Shown here: one piece after another, positions 16,277 through 23,416 of the stretch
Layout of the letters: each line of letters begins with the position of its first letter
How positions within the stretch are numbered: position 1 is the stretch's first letter
Assembly: GCA_035535015.1 (NCBI GenBank)
Contig: DATLQU010000018.1
Location: 1 to 51,622, forward strand
DNA length: 51,622 nt
DNA from: Palsa-661 sp035535015
Lineage (GTDB): Bacteria; Actinomycetota; Acidimicrobiia; Acidimicrobiales; UBA8190
Direction: 5' to 3'
Translations under genes and position numbers: made by a program
The notes under the pieces: model-generated
The model's input: the letters and a program-made list of their open reading frames with translations, nothing else
Databases searched by the model: none
Told to the model about the DNA's origin: nothing

Positions 16277-16957
16277 TCAGTCAGCGTCGATCCGGTAGCC
16301 GACGCCGCGGACCGTCTTAATCAACCCCCGTCCTCCGGTTCCCACCTTCTTCCGCAGCGATGAGACGAATGTCTCCACCACGGTCGACTCTCCGTCGAAG
16401 CTGTAATCCCACACATGATCGAGGATCTGTGCACGGCTCAGCACGCGTCCGGCGTTGCTCATGAGGAAACGGAGCAATTTGTACTCGGTGGGAGACAGGT
16501 GCAGGACCTGATCTCCGCGCGAGACGCGATGTGCCTCGTCGTCAAGCATGACATCGTCGCAGCTGAGCACCTGTGACTCGTGCGACTTGCCGCTCCGGCG
16601 AAGAACCACTCGCACCCGGGCCAGGAGCTCTTCGACACTGAAAGGCTTGACGAGATAGTCATCTCCACCGATCGTGAGCCCGCGAATGCGGTCCACGGTG
16701 GCGTCCCGGGCCGTGAGAAACACCACTGGCGCTTCGATTCCTTCGGTCCGCAACCGCCGACAGATCTCGAACCCATCGATACCGGGCAACATGACATCAA
16801 GAATGATCAGGTCCGGTGGATGGCCCTCCGCCGCCCGTAATCCATCTTCACCTGTGCGTGCCTCGACAACCTCAAAGCCAGCCATGCGTAGCCCCGCTGC
16901 AATGACGAACGCAATGTTGTCCTCGTCCTCTACCACCAGGATGCGGGCCTTCGGCAT
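16277..16957 (-). CDS. OmpR-family response regulator
   Basis: 226 residues from the ATG at 16957, chosen because 'MPKARILVVEDEDN' is the normal N-terminus and GAGGA precedes it. The receiver domain has the acidic pair in 'VEDED', phospho-acceptor Asp54 ('LILDVMLPG'), Thr in 'FLTARD' and Lys in 'YLVKPF'. The C-terminal winged helix is 'LHLSPTEYKLLRFLMSNAGR' followed by 'TVRGVGYRID'. It is the first gene of the sensor/exporter block and is expected to regulate it. Confidence 0.93.
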   Translation of the reverse strand: MPKARILVVEDEDNIAFVIAAGLRMAGFEVVEARTGEDGLRAAEGHPPDLIILDVMLPGIDGFEICRRLRTEGIEAPVVFLTARDATVDRIRGLTIGGDDYLVKPFSVEELLARVRVVLRRSGKSHESQVLSCDDVMLDDEAHRVSRGDQVLHLSPTEYKLLRFLMSNAGRVLSRAQILDHVWDYSFDGESTVVETFVSSLRKKVGTGGRGLIKTVRGVGYRIDAD

Positions 16958-17170
16958 TGCGTCATCCTCGCAGATCAACCTTTGGATTTCTTGAGGAGTT
17001 CCTGAAGGTTTCATCAGGGAGTAGGAACCAGCCCCAGGGGGCCCTGGCTGGCAAATTCGGTTTCCACTGCACCGCCACCGGAGCAGTGTGCCGCTTATCG
17101 CCCACCCTTTCCTTACGTGTCGTTCTGACGAGACCAGGAGATATTGTCGGATCCGGTAATGCCGTCAGGG

Positions 17171-17310
17171 TCGCGTCGACAGCGCCAGCCATGCGCAATC
17201 ACGCGCTGGTCGCCGATATAGACCGGTCGTCGTCGGACCGGCGCCGTACAACCCCTACACCTGACAGCCTTGTTGGCAATGCCTTCCCAGTTGGCAATGC
17301 CTTCCCAGTT
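17171..17310. repeat. Dispersed repeat R1, copy 2, with duplicated end block
   Basis: Second copy of the 1613-1756 element. The end block 'ggcaatgccttcccagtt' is present twice in tandem (17275-17292 and 17293-17310), and the element abuts the truncated VOC gene. Nothing else is recognisable in the 16958-17310 gap; the stretch 16958-17170 only holds the leader of the response regulator. Confidence 0.65.
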
Positions 17311-17657
17311 GCGACGTTGTTGCCGTCGGGGTCCCAGAGAAAGGCGCCGTACTAGTCGGGGTGGTACTCGGGCCAGACCCGGGGCGGATGAAGGACTTCG
17401 GCCCCGCTGTCCACGCCGGCGTCGAAGAAGGCCCGGACGGCGGCGCGATCGGTGGCGGCGAAGGCGATATGGGACTCCCGGAAACCGTCACCGGTCGTTC
17501 TCGGCCCGATCCAGAAGTCCGCCATGGCCGCCTGCCCGTAGCCGACGACGTCACCGAAGTCCATGATCCGTTCGCCGCCGAGCGGCCGGAGAACGATGTC
17601 GTAGAAGGCGGCGCTGGCGGCCACGTCGGCACACTGGATCGAGAGATGGTCGAGCAT
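17311..17657 (-). pseudogene. VOC family protein, stop codon and lost 3' end
   Basis: From the ATG at 17657 the frame reads 'MLDHLSIQCADVAASAAFYD' and continues as a normal glyoxalase-like protein to 'VWPEYHPD', where a TAG interrupts it (17352-17354). Past the stop the same frame goes on 'YGAFLWDPDGNNV', the family's C-terminal motif, so TAC to TAG is the likely mutation. The metal-binding end expected next ('EAVCH'-like) is missing: repeat R1 starts at that point. The gene is therefore doubly broken, unless the 101-residue product is still used. Confidence 0.65.
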
Positions 17658-17681
17658 CTCGCCACGGTACGGGAGCTCCCG

Positions 17682-17687
17682 TAGTCT
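17682..17687 (+). promoter_or_regulatory. -10 box TAGTCT of a leaderless gene
   Basis: TAGTCT ends 7 nt before the GTG at 17695, leaving no room for a ribosome-binding site, so transcription should start at the start codon. Confidence 0.45.
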
Positions 17688-17694
17688 GACGATC

Positions 17695-18573
17695 GTGATC
17701 GCCGCCCGCGCCCTGGCTGCCGCCCTCGAGCCGTTGACGGGACAGGTCTACTTTTCGCCCGAGTGCCATGCCGGCTACGAGACCCTCGGCTTCGGCCCGA
17801 GCCCGGGGCTGATGGGGGAGGTCGCCCTGCCCGACGGCCCGGCCTATTTCTGCAGCCGGGGCTCGGTCATGGGCCAGGTTCCCGGCCAGCTGGTGGCTGC
17901 CGCCTTCGGCGTCTTCAATCCGGCGGTGGTCGTCCCGGCCGTCACCCGGGGTTGGACCCTCACCGACGCCACCACGATCTGCGAGGCACGCACTGCGGGC
18001 GCCGTCGGCCAGCTCCGCCGCATCCTGGGGGAGCGCCCCGACGGCCTCGACCGGGCCACCACTTTGCTCCGCCGGGCCAACGACGGCCTCCGACCCGAGG
18101 GCCGCGCCCTCTACGCCGGTCTGCTCGCCCTCGGACTCCCCGGGGATCCGCTCGGCGACATATGGCGTCTCGGCGATCGCTTGCGCGAATACCGGGGGGA
18201 CTCGCACATCGCCGCCTGGGTGAGCGCCGGCTTCGACGGCACCGAGATCGGACTGCTCAGTGAGCTCTACTGGGGCCTGCCGTTACGGACCTACATCCGC
18301 TCCCGGGCGTGGAGCGATCAGGACCTCGACGCCGCCGAGGCCCGGCTCGAGGCTCGCGGCCTACTGGCCGACGGCGCCTTCACCGACGCCGGCCGGACGG
18401 CCCGTCAGCAGGTGGAGCTCGTCACCGACCGGGCCTGCGATCCCATCGTGGCCAACCTGGCCGACGACCTCGACGAGCTCCTGGCCATCCTGGGACCCTG
18501 GGCCACCGCCATCCAGGCGGCCGGTGGCTACCCGGCCCGCGGCCCCCACGATCTGGCCGGCCTCAGCGGCTGA
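17695..18573 (+). CDS. SCO6745-like conserved actinobacterial protein
   Basis: 292 residues, rich in Ala/Leu helices, with the conserved opening 'CHAGYETLGFGPSPGLMGE' (from about residue 24), where a Cys-His pair and 'AYFCSRGSVMG' are family hallmarks. A C-terminal winged-helix-like part follows ('EARLEARGLLADGAFTDAGR'). The family, named after Streptomyces SCO6745, is widespread in actinobacteria and has no established function. A leaderless GTG start is supported by TAGTCT at 17682. The gene diverges from the broken VOC gene and converges on the NRPS operon. Confidence 0.7.
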   Translation: MIAARALAAALEPLTGQVYFSPECHAGYETLGFGPSPGLMGEVALPDGPAYFCSRGSVMGQVPGQLVAAAFGVFNPAVVVPAVTRGWTLTDATTICEARTAGAVGQLRRILGERPDGLDRATTLLRRANDGLRPEGRALYAGLLALGLPGDPLGDIWRLGDRLREYRGDSHIAAWVSAGFDGTEIGLLSELYWGLPLRTYIRSRAWSDQDLDAAEARLEARGLLADGAFTDAGRTARQQVELVTDRACDPIVANLADDLDELLAILGPWATAIQAAGGYPARGPHDLAGLSG

Positions 18574-18582
18574 CCAGGGCCA

Positions 18583-18598
18583 GCGGGTCAGCGGGTCA
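18583..18598. repeat. 8-bp tandem pair at the SDR stop codon
   Basis: 'gcgggtca' occurs at 18583-18590 and 18591-18598. The second copy contains the stop codon of the minus-strand SDR (18596-18598), so the gene end has been copied downstream. It is short enough to be chance alone, but it fits a pattern seen at other gene ends. Confidence 0.4.
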
Positions 18599-19396
18599 GA
18601 CCATCGTCTGGCCGGCGCTGGCGTTGACCGCTTCCCCGGTCACCGCGGCGGCGTCCTCGGAGAGGAGCCAGCCGATCACGGCGGCGATCTCCTCGGCCGA
18701 CTGGAAGCGGCCCAGGGGGATGTCGCGCAGGATGGTCTCGCCGAAGGCCTGCTGCAGGATCCCGCCGGAGTTCGTCAGTTCGGTGTCCACCGTGCCCGGG
18801 CAGACGGCGTTGACCGAGATGCCCGAGGGGCCGAGTTCCATGGCCATCGTCTGGGTCAGCAGGATCACCGCCGCCTTGGCCGCGCAGTAGGCACCCAACA
18901 TCGGGAACCCCCGCTTGCCGGCCTGGCTCGAGACGTTGCAGATCCTGCCGCCCACCCCGGCCGCCACCATCAGCCCGGCGCAGGCCTTCGAGACGAGCCA
19001 GGTTCCGGTGACGTTCACGTCGAGTACCCGCCGGAACTCGGCCGCCGGCACGGCGATCAGCGGACCGAAGCCGAAACCGGGTCCACTCCCGCCGGCCACG
19101 TTGGCCACCAAGGTGATGGTCCCGAGCGCCTCGCTGGCCGTCGCCACCGCCCGTGCCACCTCGTCCTCATTCGAGACGTCGGCCCGCACGGCGACAGCCC
19201 GCCGTCCCAGGCCCTCGATCTCGGCCACCACCGAATCGAGGTCGTCGGCACTGGCCACCCCGTGAGCCGGGGCCTCCTCGTAGGGTCGGGCGATGTCGAG
19301 GCAGGCCACGTCGTGACCGTCGCCGGCCAGACGCAAGGCGGTGGCCCGGCCGATACCCCGGGGTCGGGCCGCACCGCTCACCAGGGCTACGCTCAC
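18596..19396 (-). CDS. SDR oxidoreductase of the NRPS operon
   Basis: 266 residues from the GTG at 19396, which overlaps the stop of the upstream gene by 4 bp. It is a classical SDR: 'SGAARPRGIG' cofactor loop near residues 8-17, an Asp ending beta-2 in 'ACLDIARP' (suggesting NAD), 'NVAGG' in place of NNAG, Ser in 'NVSSQAG', and the Tyr-Lys pair in 'YCAAK'. 'NAVCPGTVDTELT' is typical of 3-oxoacyl-ACP reductase-like members. As the last gene of the five-gene operon it could oxidise a P450-made beta-hydroxyl to a ketone or reduce a keto group, as SDR partners do in aminocoumarin pathways. This role is inferred. Confidence 0.85.
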   Translation of the reverse strand: MSVALVSGAARPRGIGRATALRLAGDGHDVACLDIARPYEEAPAHGVASADDLDSVVAEIEGLGRRAVAVRADVSNEDEVARAVATASEALGTITLVANVAGGSGPGFGFGPLIAVPAAEFRRVLDVNVTGTWLVSKACAGLMVAAGVGGRICNVSSQAGKRGFPMLGAYCAAKAAVILLTQTMAMELGPSGISVNAVCPGTVDTELTNSGGILQQAFGETILRDIPLGRFQSAEEIAAVIGWLLSEDAAAVTGEAVNASAGQTMV

Positions 19397-22167
19397 CGGC
19401 CCAACCCGTCGTTCATCCGGTTCTGTCGCGGGACCAGTTCCAATTCCCCTCCTTTTCGCCAGCGGGCCAGATCGCCCGTCCTGTAGGCCCGTCCGGCTCC
19501 GAACGGGTCGTCGACGAAGGCCAGCTCGCTCAGCTCCGGCCGGTCCAGGTAGCCCGATGCCACTCCGTCCCCGGCCACCAGCAGTTCGCCGGTGGCCCCC
19601 AGGGGCACGGGCCGGCCATGGCCGTCGAGAACGTAGACCCGGGTGTTGGCGATCGGCCGGCCGATGGTGATCGGACCCGTCCGCTCGACCCGGGCCATCG
19701 TCGAATAGACGGTGGTCTCCACGGCCCCGTAGGCGTTCCAGAGCACCCGGCAGCGTTCCAGGATCTGATCGGCCAGCTCCCGCGACAACGGCTCCCCGCC
19801 ACTCAGCGCCGCCAACCCGCGCGACGCCCGCAAGCCGCTGTCGATCAGCACCTGCCAGGCGGAGGGCGAGGCGTGCAGGTAAGACACCCGCTCCCCGGCG
19901 ATCAACTGCCGCAGCCGCCCGCCGTCGCCCGCCATCTCGTCGGGGGCCAACACGATCTTGGCTCCGGCGATCAGAGGCAACAGCAGCTCCGTCTCCGGGG
20001 CCCGGAAGAAGGTCGCCGGCAGCACGAGCACGGTGTCGGCCGACGCGATCCCGAGATCGGCGGCCAGCGCGGTGGCCATGTTCACCACCGAGTCGTGCCG
20101 GATGGGAACGCCGACCGGTCGACCTGTCGAGTGCGCCGTGTACTGCACGCAGCAGACGCTGTCGCCCCGGACACCGTCGCTCTCGCTTCCGCTTTCGTGA
20201 ACCGGCTCGTCGACCGCTGGACCGTCGCCCCGGCCGACGATCTCGAGGACATAGTCGGGCGGGGCGGGAAAGCGTGCCGCCAGCTCCGCCGGCGCCACCA
20301 GGGCCACGGCCGCCGAATCGGTCATCATGAAGTCCAGCTGCTTGAGCGGCAGCGCGGGGTCGAGCAAAAGGTAGGCGGCCCCGGCCTGCAGCACGCCGAG
20401 GACGCCCGCCACCAGGTCGACCGACGGTTCCCCGCAGAGAGCCACCGTGGTTCCGGGGCGCACCCCGCCGGCGCGCAGGCGTTCGGTCATCCAGCGCGCC
20501 CGGCGGTGGAGGTCGCCGTAGCTGACGCGCTCCCCGTCGGCCGCTACGGCCGGAGCCTTCGGCTGACGGGTCGCCTGCTCGGCGATCAGGTGGTGGACCA
20601 CGTCGGAGGGTCGGACCGTGACCGTGGCGTTCCATTCGACCAGTTGTCGATGTTCCTGGGCCGGCGTCAGGATGGGGATCTCCGATGCCGTCACCGCCGG
20701 ATCGTCGGCCACCGCCCCCACCAACCGGAGCCAGTGGGTCACCATCCGCCGGGCACTTGTCGTCTCGAAGAGATCGCGGTCGTAGATCAGTCGGCCGGCG
20801 ATATGGCCTTCGGGACGCTCGTCGAGTTCCAACTCGAGGTCGAGCTTGGCGCTTCCCACGGCGTCGCCGATCTCGCTCTCCATCTGATGGATGGACCACG
20901 AGGGGTCGGGCGCCAGCGTCTTCGGTTCCAGGATGAACATGGTCTGGTAGATCGGGTTGGCACTCGAGGTCCGCCCGATGGGCAACTGCCGGACCAGCCT
21001 TTCGAAGGGCACCAGGTTGTCGAGGCCGTCGAGTAGGACGTTGCGGACCCGGACCACCAGTTCCCTGAAGGAGGGATCACCACTCAGGTCGACCCGAAGG
21101 ACCAACGGTGTCAACGAGTAGCCGACCACCGATTCCAGCTCCGGGCGCTGCCGGAGGTCGGTGGCGGTGGCGAAGACGACATCGTCTTGTCCCGAATAGC
21201 GGCCGAGCAACAGAGCCCAGACGGCGGAGAGCACCTGGAAGAGGCTGGCGCCGGCCTCCTGGCCCCCAGCACGTAGCTTGGCCACCGTCCCGGCCGGAAT
21301 CTCGAGCGGGATCACGCCGCCACGAAAGCGCGGCAACGGTGGCCTCGGATGGTCGAGGGGCAGCGAGAGCACGGGAAGATCGCTCAGCTGTTTCTGCCAA
21401 TGCTCGAGTCGTCGTCGCGCCCGCGGCTCGGTCATCCAGTTCTGCTCCCAGCGGGCGTAGTCGGCGTATTGGGTTTCCGGTTCGGCCAGCGGTGACGGCT
21501 TTCCGGCGATGTAGGCGTCGTAGAGAGCCACCAATTCGGGCGGAACTATCCGGTAGACGCTCACCCCGTCGAAGACGAGATGGTGCATGGCCAGATACAG
21601 ACGGTGGTGCTCACCGGGGAATCGGATCAGCCGGGGCCGCAGCAGCGGTCCCCGGCGCAGGTCGTAGGGAACCCGTGACACCTGGGCGGCCAGCCGAACC
21701 GCCTGCCGTTCGGCCTGTTCCTCGGTCAGATGACTCAGATCGAGGACCGGGAGATCGAAGGTCGGTGCCGACTGGACGATCTGCACGGGCACGCCGTCGA
21801 CAATGTCGAACGTGGTCCGCCACGCTTCATGGCGCCGGACGATCTCGTTGAACGCTCGGCGGAAGGCGTCCAGGTTGAACGCCCCGTCCTTTCGGATGGA
21901 GATGGCCTCGTTGTAACTGAACTGGTTCGGCACCAGCAGGCTCAGGTACCACAGCGCCTCCTGGGCCACCGAAAGAGGCGGAGCCGACCGGGGTCGCTCG
22001 TTCGCGGCGCGCGACACTTTCCCGTGGGGCGCCCCTTTCCCGGCGGGCGGTTCTGTCTCGAGGGGCGGCTCTGTCTCGAGAGGCGGCTCTGTCTCGAGAG
22101 GCGGCTCTGTCCCGGCGGGCGGCTCTGTCCCGGCGGGCGGTTCTGTCACGAGGGGCGGTTCTGTCAC
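19393..22167 (-). CDS. NRPS condensation domain with defective adenylation domain
   Basis: 924 residues. After a TEPP-repeat N-terminus (1-45) comes a condensation domain (about 63-490) with the active-site motif 'HHLVFDG' at 195-201, 'SLFQVLSAVWALLLGRYSGQ' and 'VGYSLTPLVLR'. The adenylation domain that follows is crippled: A3 is 'YTAHSTGRPVGV' (catalytic Lys lost), A4 has 'FRAPETE' instead of 'FDxxxWE' so the amino-binding Asp235 is Arg, A5 is 'NAYGAVETT', A7 'YRTGDL' is kept, and the protein ends inside A8 with no A10 Lys and no carrier domain. It should condense but not activate. The start is uncertain: GTGs at 22167 and 22149 lie in the repeat, and GTG at 22017 (before 'SRAANERPR') lies after it. 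Confidence 0.85.
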   Translation of the reverse strand: MTEPPLVTEPPAGTEPPAGTEPPLETEPPLETEPPLETEPPAGKGAPHGKVSRAANERPRSAPPLSVAQEALWYLSLLVPNQFSYNEAISIRKDGAFNLDAFRRAFNEIVRRHEAWRTTFDIVDGVPVQIVQSAPTFDLPVLDLSHLTEEQAERQAVRLAAQVSRVPYDLRRGPLLRPRLIRFPGEHHRLYLAMHHLVFDGVSVYRIVPPELVALYDAYIAGKPSPLAEPETQYADYARWEQNWMTEPRARRRLEHWQKQLSDLPVLSLPLDHPRPPLPRFRGGVIPLEIPAGTVAKLRAGGQEAGASLFQVLSAVWALLLGRYSGQDDVVFATATDLRQRPELESVVGYSLTPLVLRVDLSGDPSFRELVVRVRNVLLDGLDNLVPFERLVRQLPIGRTSSANPIYQTMFILEPKTLAPDPSWSIHQMESEIGDAVGSAKLDLELELDERPEGHIAGRLIYDRDLFETTSARRMVTHWLRLVGAVADDPAVTASEIPILTPAQEHRQLVEWNATVTVRPSDVVHHLIAEQATRQPKAPAVAADGERVSYGDLHRRARWMTERLRAGGVRPGTTVALCGEPSVDLVAGVLGVLQAGAAYLLLDPALPLKQLDFMMTDSAAVALVAPAELAARFPAPPDYVLEIVGRGDGPAVDEPVHESGSESDGVRGDSVCCVQYTAHSTGRPVGVPIRHDSVVNMATALAADLGIASADTVLVLPATFFRAPETELLLPLIAGAKIVLAPDEMAGDGGRLRQLIAGERVSYLHASPSAWQVLIDSGLRASRGLAALSGGEPLSRELADQILERCRVLWNAYGAVETTVYSTMARVERTGPITIGRPIANTRVYVLDGHGRPVPLGATGELLVAGDGVASGYLDRPELSELAFVDDPFGAGRAYRTGDLARWRKGGELELVPRQNRMNDGLGR
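22041..22166. repeat. 18-bp tandem repeat across the condensation gene start
   Basis: Seven 18-bp units of the type 'cgagaggcggctctgtct' encode the TEPP(LE/AG) repeats. The outermost units carry in-phase GTG codons, so copy-number change would keep the frame and may move the start codon. Confidence 0.8.
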
Positions 22168-22180
22168 GAGGACCGCTCTC

Positions 22181-23416
22181 TCACGAGGCGAGGACGTGCA
22201 GCTCAGTCACTCCCCGCAGTCCCAGATTCGGTCGCCACTGAATGGCTTCCGGGGCGAGCTCGAGTTTGGGGAACCGGTCCAGCAGCGTCTCGAAGGCGAT
22301 CTGTCCCTCCATCCGGGCCAGCGGTGCGCCGAAGCAGAAGTGGGCGGACCAGCCGAAGGCCAGATGCCGGTTGTCCTGACGGCTCAGATCGAGACGGTCG
22401 GGATGGCGGAAGCGTTCAGGGTCCCGGTTGGCGGCGCCCATCACGGCGATCACGGCGGCACCCTCCGGGATCTCCTTGCCGCCCAGGACTTCCCCCGGCG
22501 GGGCCAGCCGGGCGGTGTGCTGGCTGGGGCTCTCGTAGCGCAGCAACTCTTCCACGCCACTGGCCAGCAGGCTCGGATCGGATCGGAGTGCCTGGAGATG
22601 TTCAGGCTGGCGCAGCAACGTCAGCAGCCCGTTCCCGATCAGGTTGGTGGTGGTTTCCTGGCCGCCGACCATGGTCACGATCACATTGGCGACAACCTCC
22701 TCCTCGCTCAGTCGGTCCCCCTCCACCTCGGCTGTGGTCAGGGCGTTGATCAACCCCTCGGTCGGGTGGCTTCTCTCTCTGTTCACGGCGGCACTGAAGT
22801 AGGAAACCATCTCCTCCACACTCTTGAGAACTTTCTTGGCCCGCCCCGGATTGTGCTGGAAGTTGCCCAGCATCTCGGCGAAGTCCTGGGACCAGGACTT
22901 GAGCATCGGGTGGTCCGAGATCGGCACCCCGAGCATCTCGGCCGTCACGATGGCCGGCAACGGGTTGGCCAACGACTCCATCACGTCGAAGCGACGGGCG
23001 CCCACCAGGTTGTCGACCAGTGTCTCGGCGATCTGCCGGATGTGCTCTTGCAATACGGCGATCCGTCGGGGGGTGAAGGCCACCGACGCCAGCCGTCGAA
23101 CCCGGCCGTGTTGAGGTTGGTCGAGGAACAGCATCTGCCGGACCATCACGGCGGCGATCGGGGTGAGCGCGCCCATGCCGAGTTCGTCCAACCGTTCGGG
23201 AGCCGGCGTCCGGGCCGCCCGGCAGCGGTGGAGCACGCTGACCACGTCTTCGTAGCGGGTCACCACCCACGCGTGCAGATAGGGATCCCAGTGCACGGGA
23301 TCCTCCTCGCGCAGCCGACGGTAGAGAGGGTAGGGGTCGGCCAACACCTCGGGGTCGAGGAGGTGATAGAGGCTGAGAGGCGGAGGCCCGTCGCCGACTG
23401 CCGGCGGGTTGGTCAC
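22181..23416 (-). CDS. Cytochrome P450
   Basis: 411 residues, a soluble bacterial class I P450. The I-helix 'TMVGGQETTTNLI' holds the acid/Thr pair, the K-helix ExxR is 'ELLRYES', 'RDPERFRHPDRLDLSR' is the PERF region, and the heme loop is 'FGWSAHFCFGAPLAR' with Cys361; Ser replaces the usual Gly in FxxGxxxC. The start overlaps the carrier-protein gene stop by 4 bp (ATGA). Lying directly behind an A-PCP didomain, it resembles P450s that hydroxylate aminoacyl-S-PCP at the beta carbon (NovI, NikQ type). No ferredoxin gene is in the operon. Confidence 0.9.
   Translation of the reverse strand: MTNPPAVGDGPPPLSLYHLLDPEVLADPYPLYRRLREEDPVHWDPYLHAWVVTRYEDVVSVLHRCRAARTPAPERLDELGMGALTPIAAVMVRQMLFLDQPQHGRVRRLASVAFTPRRIAVLQEHIRQIAETLVDNLVGARRFDVMESLANPLPAIVTAEMLGVPISDHPMLKSWSQDFAEMLGNFQHNPGRAKKVLKSVEEMVSYFSAAVNRERSHPTEGLINALTTAEVEGDRLSEEEVVANVIVTMVGGQETTTNLIGNGLLTLLRQPEHLQALRSDPSLLASGVEELLRYESPSQHTARLAPPGEVLGGKEIPEGAAVIAVMGAANRDPERFRHPDRLDLSRQDNRHLAFGWSAHFCFGAPLARMEGQIAFETLLDRFPKLELAPEAIQWRPNLGLRGVTELHVLAS

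Noticed and set aside
19397..20899. N-terminal extension of the SDR gene in the same frame up to 20899
   Set aside because: The extension is an out-of-frame reading of the condensation protein with Arg/Gly-rich composition; the SDR begins at the GTG at 19396.
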